Source: Novipirellula artificiosorum (GTDB lineage: Bacteria; Planctomycetota; Planctomycetia; Pirellulales; Pirellulaceae). From it: DNA of 64,000 bases. The notes under the pieces were generated by a model, which worked only from the letters and a program-made list of their open reading frames with translations, did not search any database and was not told the origin of the DNA. Position numbers and translations under genes: made by a program. This document shows positions 27,313 to 33,917 of the stretch, piece after piece; within the stretch, counting starts at the first letter, position 1, and every line of letters begins with the position of its first letter. Location: the NCBI RefSeq assembly GCF_007860135.1, contig NZ_SJPV01000006.1:227204-291203 (forward strand). Reading direction: 5' to 3'.

Positions 27313-27530
27313 CTGGCGAGCACGATGGTACTTACAACTCCCTATCGTGTTCGTCAGTGGGGGCGTGCTTGGCTGTTGCTTCAGGCCGAGCACGTTAGGG
27401 GGTCGTGGGTTCTGAATCTACCCACGATCCCCGTTTTGATATTCCGTGCGTGGTTGGCGCAACACAGCCACGCACGTTGGGGAACCGCGTCATGTGCCAT
27501 GACTTTCCACGTGGCGTGGTTCCTGTTTTT
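27313..27530 (+). ncRNA. Five-hairpin structured RNA candidate with terminal terminator
   Basis: Five consecutive stems with almost no spacer: H1 27313-27326/27344-27357 (14 pairs), H2 27364-27373/27385-27394 (10), H3 27398-27410/27420-27432 (13), H4 27445-27456/27465-27476 (12), H5 27481-27496/27508-27523 (16). Every non-Watson-Crick pair (eight) is G-U when read on the plus strand and would be C-A on the minus strand, so the plus-strand RNA (or ssDNA) is the folded form. H5 is followed by TGTTTTT, an intrinsic terminator. It could be a stable 3' UTR, a small RNA, or a replication/packaging structure. No coding frame fits it. Family not recognised. Confidence 0.75.
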
Positions 27531-27666
27531 ACCCCCCCCCCAGGAGGGATTATCGGGTCCTAATGGCGGTTTCAGTCCTACTGCGGTGGAAAAAATCCCA
27601 TTTCTATTCAAATATAGTCCGGCGTTTTGCTGTAACTAAAACATTTTTCCAGCGGAGGGGATAAAA
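27531..27666 (+). other. Spacer with a C10 tract and ribosome-binding site
   Basis: A homopolymer of ten Cs (27532-27541) follows the terminator, then GGAGGG and an A/T-rich stretch around TATTCAAATATA that could hold a promoter for the next gene. GGAGGGG lies just upstream of the ATG at 27667. The homopolymer may be prone to slippage. Confidence 0.4.
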
Positions 27667-27873
27667 ATGGACGACGAGAAACGCCACTGGCCCATCACAC
27701 AGGCCGACCGCCTCCAGACCGTTGTGGCATTGGGAATCATCATTCAGAGCGACGATTGGCCCTTGGCACTGCGGGCGACGAGGTTGCTTCTCCAGATGGA
27801 ACAGCAAAACACCCTCTTTGATGACCATGCCGAAAAGCGAATCAAAGCCGAACTTGCCGAGCTGCTTGGATGA
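27667..27873 (+). CDS. Unknown 68-aa protein
   Basis: A small helical protein (QADRLQTVVALGIIIQSDD, then LALRATRLLLQMEQQN). A strong GGAGGGG ribosome-binding site precedes the ATG, and the stop overlaps the following start by ATGA. It resembles the small unknown proteins that lie before HTH genes in planctomycete elements. Confidence 0.6.
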   Translation: MDDEKRHWPITQADRLQTVVALGIIIQSDDWPLALRATRLLLQMEQQNTLFDDHAEKRIKAELAELLG

Positions 27874-28012
27874 GGTCGAAGGAACGACATCCCACCCAGC
27901 TACTCACGTTGACCGAGTGCGGCGAAATCGCTGGCGTTTCGCGGACGACGATCGCCCGATGGCTTGACGACGGTCTCCTCGAACACGTTCAAATGCCAGG
28001 GTCGCGTTGGTG
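27870..28012 (+). pseudogene. HTH (excisionase/MerR-like) protein, 3' part lost
   Basis: The first 48 residues are a good helix-turn-helix start: TLTECGEIAGVSRTTIARWL followed by DDGLLEHVQMPGSRW, the place where the wing and second basic strand should follow. From about 28010 the frame runs on for another 134 codons, but that part is exactly antisense to the PEP-CTERM gene whose stop lies at 28013. The original 3' end is therefore missing, apparently replaced when the cargo segment joined. The ORF remains open to 28415. Whether the chimaera is made is unknown. Confidence 0.65.
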
Positions 28013-28990
28013 CTACGCCGTATGCTTTCGCTTACGTCGGCGGATACCGCTGGCGACTAGGCCGAGTGCACCGAAGCCGAAGATGGCGAGGGAGGTGGGT
28101 TCGGGGACAGTACCAGTAGGCGCGGTAAGATTTGGAGACTTGGCACCGGATGCAAATTCCAGTGTGTACCCGTTTTCCTCCGGGGTTGTACCGTCCTCCA
28201 ATAGAACAGAGGTCAGCTTGAGCGTATGGGGGAATGTGAACCGGGTAAAACCAGATCCGCCGCCGGATGCAGTATTTAATATGCTGACCCACATAGAAAT
28301 GGAGCTTTGCGAATTTCCTAATGTATCGGTTTTATGCTCAACAGTAAGCGAAGTATACGTTGCATCAGGTAGAAGGTCCCACCCGATAAAACCTCCAACT
28401 CCGGCGCTAAGCTGAATCCATCCATTGCCCCCACCTACGAAAAAGGGGTCGGTCCCTGCATACCCTTGCGAAACAGTTGAATGAGTGAAGGCCCCTGTGA
28501 GATCATAGGTGTAAAAAAGTTTAGTGTCTGCGATGGGCCCCTCACCCGATTTCCGAAGCGTGGCGATTTCCGTCGCCTGAAGATAATACTCAAATTCCAC
28601 GTTACTGCTGCTATATTCAACGCTGCTATCGAGAGCCACATCGATGTCGAATCCGAGCGACAATCCTCCGTATTTGATCACCGCGTCAATCTCTGCTCTG
28701 GAATTGGAAGTTACAACCGCCGTCGGATGCCACGAAGAATCCAGACTTGCCCCAATTTCAGTCTCAGAATCGATGAGTGTAGAGATAGTCCCATAAAATT
28801 CGCTCATACTAAACTCTCTGTCGGGATCCCTAACATATATCCCAAAACTATCATAGTATCCGGGCTTTTCATAGTTAGCAAATATTCTGCCGTCTAAGAA
28901 ACCCGAAACGATGGCTCCGGCAAAACAGGGCTGCGAGATGCCTGCCACAACTGTTATGAAAGCAGCCAAAAATAGAGATTGACTCTTCAT
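28013..28990 (-). CDS. PEP-CTERM secreted protein
   Basis: A 325-aa exported protein. The signal peptide spans roughly residues 5-25. The C-terminus has VPEPTSLAIFGFGALGLVAS followed by GIRRRKRK, the PEP-motif, membrane helix and basic tail processed by exosortase. The mature part is beta-rich with little similarity that I recognise. It is an unusual cargo in a mobile element: opposite strand to the other element genes, visibly more A/T-rich, and its 3' end cuts the HTH gene. It may be a surface or biofilm protein, but this is inferred from the class. Confidence 0.85.
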   Translation of the reverse strand: MKSQSLFLAAFITVVAGISQPCFAGAIVSGFLDGRIFANYEKPGYYDSFGIYVRDPDREFSMSEFYGTISTLIDSETEIGASLDSSWHPTAVVTSNSRAEIDAVIKYGGLSLGFDIDVALDSSVEYSSSNVEFEYYLQATEIATLRKSGEGPIADTKLFYTYDLTGAFTHSTVSQGYAGTDPFFVGGGNGWIQLSAGVGGFIGWDLLPDATYTSLTVEHKTDTLGNSQSSISMWVSILNTASGGGSGFTRFTFPHTLKLTSVLLEDGTTPEENGYTLEFASGAKSPNLTAPTGTVPEPTSLAIFGFGALGLVASGIRRRKRKHTA

Positions 28991-29059
28991 TAGTGTATTC
29001 CAGTGTTTGATTAAGAGTGTTCCGAAAATTGAATTGCGTTTAAAACACGTCGCGATGTG

Positions 29060-29425
29060 TTACGCGACTTCAATTGGAACCTTCAGCAAGCAGATCGGTA
29101 TTGGACTTGAAATCACGAACCGTCGCTGATTGACAAACCACTGAACCAGAATGGTTTGAGACGAATGCCAGTCAGAGATACCAGCAAGAACCAGCGGCGT
29201 ATTATCGACGCCACCACTCGACTGGCAACTCATGCCAGAGGTCTGCTGGAAAGCATCAACAAGCTTGGAATCGTCGTCAGGATTCGTTATTGGCAGGCTG
29301 CTCGCATCGATATTCGCGAACGAGTCCACCTCAAACGGAGAAGTCATAATCCCCGCTGATGCATTGCCTGCACTAGCGACCAACGTCGCTAAGCAGACTA
29401 TCACGATTGAAGTGGACCTCTTCAT
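29060..29425 (-). CDS. Small secreted protein
   Basis: A 121-aa protein with a clean signal peptide (VIVCLATLVASAGNASAG) and a mature part with one or two cysteines (SGMSCQSSGG). The C-terminus (PIPICLLKVPIEVA) looks like the start of a truncated domain rather than a natural end. It is divergent in composition from the core element and sits upstream of the PEP-CTERM gene on the same strand. No family recognised. Possibly a broken longer gene. Confidence 0.55.
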   Translation of the reverse strand: MKRSTSIVIVCLATLVASAGNASAGIMTSPFEVDSFANIDASSLPITNPDDDSKLVDAFQQTSGMSCQSSGGVDNTPLVLAGISDWHSSQTILVQWFVNQRRFVISSPIPICLLKVPIEVA

Positions 29426-29689
29426 TTCATGAGTCGGTTTGTTGTTAGGCTACGAAAACCACATATGTAGACCCGCTGCAATCCGTATTCCCAAACCCCC
29501 TATCAGAAAGGCACTGCGACAATAGGTCACTCCTTGGCCGGCAGTTTCACGATTGTTTCTGCTATTTCCTTCACGGAAAAATATTTGGCTTCCGTTCGAC
29601 GTTGGCAATGGATTCGGGGAAGGTGCGGTTGCGCACGTTTCATCGTGCGAATGAGCACGGGTGCACGCATGCGGGGAGGTGGATGCCAA

Positions 29690-29960
29690 ATAAGGCTAAA
29701 TCAATTTAGCCTTATCCTTGTCGCAGCGTCGCACGCAGTAGGTGAGGTGGATAGGCAATCTGTTGACCACGTGGTCAACGCTCATTCGCCAACAAACGAG
29801 GGGAGAAGAAGACCCATGGTCTGACCATGGGTTTAATCCAAGCACAATCGCAGCCTACCGCAAAGGGAGAAGAAAACCCTAAAGCTGCTTTAGGGTTTAC
29901 TGGACCAACAATCGCAGCCTACCGCAAGCTGGCGGATAACCCCGTATCTGCTACGGGGTT
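29690..29960 (+). repeat. Hairpin array with 64-bp period and variable stems
   Basis: Five inverted repeats in series: 29690-29701/29704-29715 (12 bp), 29762-29779 (18-bp perfect palindrome GTTGACCACGTGGTCAAC), 29812-29821/29823-29832 (10), 29874-29885/29887-29898 (12) and 29938-29946/29952-29960 (9). The last three are centred 64 and 63 bp apart, share ACCC...GGGTTTA with different inner stems, and are preceded by GGGAGAAGAA (twice) and by the 20-mer ACAATCGCAGCCTACCGCAA at 29844 and 29908. Conserved flanks with changing but still complementary stems imply selection for structure. Confidence 0.75.
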
Positions 29961-29994
29961 TACCAAACCTCTTGACTTCGCCAAGCCGATCCGC

Positions 29995-30025
29995 AACCGC
30001 ACTCATAACTGGGTGCGGTTTTTCG
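29995..30025 (+). terminator. Terminator-like hairpin near attR
   Basis: AACCGCACTC pairs with GGGTGCGGTT (ten pairs, one T-G) around ATAACT, followed by TTTTTCG. It ends the hairpin array and would stop a plus-strand transcript that covers the array. Confidence 0.65.
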
Positions 30026-30088
30026 TTGGTGCAAACGTATCGTTTATCCGTGGGTATTCCGTTCGATTGTCCAGGAAAACACAAAAAA

Positions 30089-30111
30089 CTACACCTACAC
30101 CCGACTACACC
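30089..30111 (+). promoter_or_regulatory. Candidate integrase arm-type sites, right end
   Basis: Three copies of CTACACC at 30089, 30095 and 30105 lie about 100 bp inside attR, matching the two inside attL. The extra copies on this side are usual for the arm opposite the integrase gene. Confidence 0.6.
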
Positions 30112-30207
30112 CGCAGCGTCGTTTTCGTCTCTTTTATCGCTTAGCCAGATTGCGTTTCACCCCGCAAAACACGGTGTTTTCGCACCTCTCAGCATAGCGG
30201 TTTACCC

Positions 30208-30251
30208 ACTTCTAATCCGTAGGTCGTAGGTTCGAATCCTACTGGGCGTGC
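30208..30251 (+). repeat. attR core (44-bp direct repeat)
   Basis: Second copy of the tRNA-Arg 3' part, identical to 20250-20293. Without a 5' half it is not a functional tRNA. It marks the right end of the element; chromosomal sequence resumes at 30252. Confidence 0.95.
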
Positions 30252-30438
30252 CTTGCCATCCTTGCGTGATTTGCGGTGTTTCCGCGGCTCAATCGAGCGG
30301 TGCCCCCGTCATGCGGGAACCGGATCGAGCGTTTCGGTTCGTGGCGCCATGGCGACACCGCCGGTCATGGCGGCGATACCCACCGGTCGGTTCCCCTTGC
30401 TTGACGACTCCGCTTCCATCGCGTGCTTCTCCGGTTTT

Positions 30439-30876
30439 CTAACCTTCGTCCCACCCTAGAGCTTGCGTGATGTCCCAGATGAGAAATTGGAGTGAGCTGA
30501 AATCAGCGTGACGTGCGATGATCAACGAGACAACACCCACGAGGCCGAACAGTAACGCTGCAAAATACCGCTGACGAATCCAAGACCTCGCGGCCAGCAA
30601 CTGCGATGCGACCAAAAGTATCGAACACAAACCAAGCAGACATGCAATGATACTGTCTGCTACAGGTGAACTGCGTCTGTCCCATCGGTTGGAAAGTTCA
30701 CGAAACTCTTCCAGTGCCAAGATAAGCAAAATCCCCCAAAACAAGGCAAACAGTACCGACAACAGGCAGGGGATAACTTGCCAGCGAAAGGTTTGTTTGA
30801 CTTCTTCCTTGTCTTGCGTCGACGACTTCCTTGGGTGCGCATGAGAAGTTGGCTGGTACGGATTCTCAGTTCCCAT
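30439..30876 (-). CDS. Small multi-pass membrane protein with N-P-Y-Q-P start
   Basis: A 145-aa protein starting MGTENPYQPTSHAHPRK; an upstream ATG at 30924 is in frame but the NPYQP start is the common one for such planctomycete proteins. Three membrane segments follow (VIPCLLSVLFALFWGILLIL, SIIACLLGLCSILLVASQLL, YFAALLFGLVGVVSLIIA). Function unknown. Confidence 0.75.
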   Translation of the reverse strand: MGTENPYQPTSHAHPRKSSTQDKEEVKQTFRWQVIPCLLSVLFALFWGILLILALEEFRELSNRWDRRSSPVADSIIACLLGLCSILLVASQLLAARSWIRQRYFAALLFGLVGVVSLIIARHADFSSLQFLIWDITQALGWDEG

Positions 30877-30924
30877 GGACAAACACTCGTGATCGGAGAA
30901 CTTGGCTATTGCCGGAAGGACCAT

Positions 30925-31274
30925 CGAGCATCACCATGAAGGGACTCATTCACTTTGGTTTCCCATTCGGTACCAAGGACTGAAACTTGCATGGGCGAAA
31001 CATCTACGAGTTGGTCGATAAACCAATGCTTCCTTTCGAGGACGGTGCTGTGAAATGGCGAAGCGGTTGCACGGTTTTCGCCGCAGAGGGTTGCATTGTA
31101 TTGCCACGGCGGTCCGAGGCACAAATTTCCCCAGCCAAGAAAACAGGACCATTCGCCTGGTTGCGACGATCCGCCACGGTGCATCGACAAAAAGGAGCAC
31201 ACACAAGGCGATTTCAATGTCGCTTCCATGTGTCCAAAACACCCCGCGCGTTAAATGAGATCGACACCCTTTCC
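30925..31274 (-). pseudogene. Possible decayed gene
   Basis: Two minus-strand frames carry protein-like stretches that together could be one frameshifted gene: a hydrophobic DIEIALCVLLFVDAPWRIVA and, after a frame change, KHWFIDQLVDVSPMQVSVLG followed by TEWETKVNESL. Neither has a plausible start or a recognised family. Otherwise this stretch holds no gene. Confidence 0.25.
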
Positions 31275-31342
31275 GTGAGCCGCGAGGCGATAGCCGCGGG
31301 TGTTCGTGCAACAGGACCGACGGCTAGCGCCTTGTCGCTCAC
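31275..31342 (+). repeat. REP-like palindromic repeat, copy 1
   Basis: Begins GTGAGCCGCGAGGCGATAGC and ends CGGCTAGCGCCTTGTCGCTC plus AC; the two ends are imperfect inverted copies. The same pair of ends occurs at 43861-43942. Such GTGAGC/GCTCAC repeats are dispersed in Rhodopirellula-type genomes. Confidence 0.65.
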
Positions 31343-31405
31343 GTTTCAACTGCCCACGAGCAGATCGTTGTTCTACCTGTTTGATTTTGGTGACGCTTGG
31401 CGGAA

Positions 31406-32899
31406 CTACGGTTGCCAAGGCTCGGGGCCGTCGCCTTTCCTTTGAAGGAATTTCGCATCGACCGTTTGATACCAGCCATGCAAACGCTCTCGCATTTCGT
31501 TAACCCGTTCCGGATGCTGGGCGGCGAGGTCGTTTCGTTCGGCTAGGTCTTCCTTCAAATTGTACAGATGAACTCGGCCGTCTTCGTAGCGTTCCACCAA
31601 CTTGAAGTCGCCTTCGCGAACCGCTCCACCTGGGAAGCCGCCCTGGTTGCTGTAGTGAGGGTAGTGCCAAAACAGTGAACGATTCGGCAGCGCATCCCCC
31701 TTCAGCAGCGGTAAGAGATCCACACCGTCAACCTCTTGCGCAAGCTTCACCCCCGCTGCGGAAGCGATCGTCGGCAGCAGGTCGATCGAACAGATCGGCT
31801 GTGAACTCAGCGTGCCGGGTTTTGTCATGCCGGGGTAGCGAATGATCCACGGTTCGCGAATGCCACCTTCGTAAACCCAACCCTTGCCACCGCGTAGCGG
31901 CAAGTTGCTCGTCGGTGAACCTTCGCTGGTCGAAAGGCCGCCGTTGTCCGAGGTGAAAATCACGATCGTCTCGTCGGCGACACCCGATGCTTCGAGTTGC
32001 CCGAGCACCTTGCCAACCGCTTCGTCCATGGCCTCGACCATCGCGGCATAGACCGCGTGCTTTTGCAACGTGCGGACCTGACGTGGCTTGTCGCCAAAGA
32101 CTTGCTCTTCGTCCCCAAACTCAGCCCCCTCGATGGTGGCCGCTTTGGCTTTGTACTTCTCTACAAGGTCGGCGCGGCCCATCAGCGGAGTGTGCACCGA
32201 GTAAAAGGCGAGGTAGGCAAAAAAAGGCTTGTCGTGGTTATCGTCAATGAACTTGGCTGTTTCTCGCGCGAGGCGATCGGGAAGGTGATCCCCTTCCGGG
32301 CTCTCCTCCGCCATCTGAGGATTTTTGAACGGGGCGAAGTACCGATTTCCCGTGTACGGGCCACCTTTGCTATAGCCACCGATGTTGATGTCGAAACCAC
32401 GATTCTGCGGGTAGTACTCCTCCGTTTCTCCGAGATGCCATTTTCCGGCGAAAAACGTCGCATAGCCTTTTGACTTCAACACTTGGGCAAGCGTCGTCTC
32501 ATCGAGCGGCATGTTGTTGTTTAGTGGTGCGGGATCGAACTTACCGCTCCGCGCGCCACTGAAGAAATTCGTGGCATCGACTCGCGATGGATACCGACCG
32601 GTCATCAGGCTGAACCGCGTCGGTGAACAAACCGGATTCGCTGCATAGCCATCGGTAAAACGCATGCCGGAATCGGCTAGCGCATCGACATGGGGTGTTT
32701 CGTAAAACGACTTCGGATTATTGGCACCAATATCCATGTAGCCCAAATCATCGACAAGAAAAACAACGACGTTGGGTGGTCTGAATTCGACGGCGTTCGC
32801 AACAACCGTGCAGCAGGAAAACAACGCGATAACAAGGAGCAACCTTGCTCCAAAGTGCCCTACAGGAAAGGGGTGTCGAGGGGAAGTATGATGAAGCAT
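31406..32899 (-). CDS. Sulfatase (formylglycine-dependent, secreted)
   Basis: A 497-aa type I sulfatase. The N-terminus MLHHTSPRHPF and hydrophobic RLLLVIALFSCCTVV form a signal peptide; an in-frame ATG at 32950 would add 17 residues. Metal residues are in FLVDDLGYMDIG (D50, D51). The formylglycine motif is C91-S-P-T-R. Later motifs include FAGKWHLGETEEYYP and IFTSDNGGLST. The substrate is not known; the domain form resembles N-acetylgalactosamine-6-sulfatase or arylsulfatase A-like enzymes. It has no tight operon partner. Confidence 0.92.
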   Translation of the reverse strand: MLHHTSPRHPFPVGHFGARLLLVIALFSCCTVVANAVEFRPPNVVVFLVDDLGYMDIGANNPKSFYETPHVDALADSGMRFTDGYAANPVCSPTRFSLMTGRYPSRVDATNFFSGARSGKFDPAPLNNNMPLDETTLAQVLKSKGYATFFAGKWHLGETEEYYPQNRGFDINIGGYSKGGPYTGNRYFAPFKNPQMAEESPEGDHLPDRLARETAKFIDDNHDKPFFAYLAFYSVHTPLMGRADLVEKYKAKAATIEGAEFGDEEQVFGDKPRQVRTLQKHAVYAAMVEAMDEAVGKVLGQLEASGVADETIVIFTSDNGGLSTSEGSPTSNLPLRGGKGWVYEGGIREPWIIRYPGMTKPGTLSSQPICSIDLLPTIASAAGVKLAQEVDGVDLLPLLKGDALPNRSLFWHYPHYSNQGGFPGGAVREGDFKLVERYEDGRVHLYNLKEDLAERNDLAAQHPERVNEMRERLHGWYQTVDAKFLQRKGDGPEPWQP

Positions 32900-32965
32900 G
32901 AGGAGTTTCTCGTGTTGGAATGGTGAATGCCTTAAGCATCGCGTGAACAACAGGTGACGACTTTG

Positions 32966-33020
32966 GTAGTGGACGAGGCCACGAGTCCCGCGTTGCAGGA
33001 CTCGTGGCCTCGTCCACTAC
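32966..33020 (+). terminator. 23-bp perfect inverted repeat
   Basis: Bases 32966-32988 are the exact reverse complement of 32998-33020, with a nine-base loop. It lies between the AIM24 gene stop and the sulfatase start, both on the minus strand. No T-run follows on either side. It looks like a dispersed REP-type element that may also end transcription. Confidence 0.7.
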
Positions 33021-33148
33021 GTTCGTTATTGATCCCGCGATGCTAATCTACTACAAAAACAACTCTGACGCGTTGGCCATCGTTACCTGTCGCGACCGCC
33101 AAAGGAACGGTCGATGCGTCCCGTCAGCCCTGCCCAAACGGGCGGTTC

Positions 33149-33847
33149 TTAATTGCCATGTTGGAAGTAGACTTCCTCGTAAGGTTGGACCACGACGAAT
33201 CCGTTGCCTTGGAAACGCAGTTGCACGGATTCACCCGAGCCTCGGCCGAGGAAGGTCTTGAATTGCAAATCGGTTTTCAATTCCGGTTCCAAGTTTCCGG
33301 ACCACAACACGGTCGCGTTGGGATCGGTGATGACCGGTTGCGACGGCGTCACCGGCAGCGTCATGGGGTCATAGTGCGTGGTAACAGCGACCATCCCTGT
33401 CCCTTGCAACCGAACATTGAACAATCCGCCCGCCAAGACTGCGGTCATCCGTTTCATCATCTTGATGTTGTAATCGAGCGACATCTCAAACGCCAACAAG
33501 TCGTTACCGTTGACGCAGATCGCTTCGTCTTGGAGTTGTAGGACCGTGATCTTCTTACCGGCATCGGCACAGAACACGGAGCCTTGACCTGAAACTTTCG
33601 TTAACGCCGTGCCTTCACCCGAGACCGCTTTTTTCAGCAGGTTTCCGATTCCCCGCGATAAAACCCCTTCACGCTCAAACTTGACCTGGCCGGTGTACGC
33701 CACCATGGCACCCATCTTGATCCAAACTTCACCGTTGAGATTGATGTCCAGCATTCGTTCCGATTCAAGCTCAAAGAGCCCCTGACCTAAATCGCGATCC
33801 TTTGTTTTTTCCAAGAATGCTTCGAGCGAGTACCGGTTCTCCATCAT
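33149..33847 (-). CDS. AIM24-family protein
   Basis: A 232-aa all-beta protein of the AIM24 (formerly DUF124/TIGR00266) family. Typical features are MGAMVAYTGQVKFEREG near residue 45, LTKVSGQGSVFCADAGKKI near 82, and an ending with VQLRFQGNGFVVVQPYE. Bacterial members have no firmly established role; some bind tryptophan-like or membrane-associated partners. There is no signal peptide. It is upstream of a sulfatase, and downstream of a fucosidase, without close spacing. Confidence 0.85.
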   Translation of the reverse strand: MMENRYSLEAFLEKTKDRDLGQGLFELESERMLDINLNGEVWIKMGAMVAYTGQVKFEREGVLSRGIGNLLKKAVSGEGTALTKVSGQGSVFCADAGKKITVLQLQDEAICVNGNDLLAFEMSLDYNIKMMKRMTAVLAGGLFNVRLQGTGMVAVTTHYDPMTLPVTPSQPVITDPNATVLWSGNLEPELKTDLQFKTFLGRGSGESVQLRFQGNGFVVVQPYEEVYFQHGN

Positions 33848-33917
33848 TTTTTCCCTCGTGCTTCACCTAGACCTGGCGAGAAGTGAACGACGAGCCTCCC
33901 CCAGGAAGAGGCATCGC

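Noticed and set aside
27313..27523. Integron attC sites
   Set aside because: The stems lack the paired RYYYAAC/GTTRRRY ends, no gene cassettes lie between them, and the recombinase lacks the integron-specific insert as far as can be seen.
27870..28415. 181-aa protein on the plus strand
   Set aside because: Its last 134 codons are antisense to the well-supported PEP-CTERM gene; only the HTH part is taken as real and truncated.
29812..29960. CRISPR-like appearance of the periodic array
   Set aside because: Only the flanks repeat; the middle parts are self-complementary hairpin stems, not unique spacers, and no cas gene is present.
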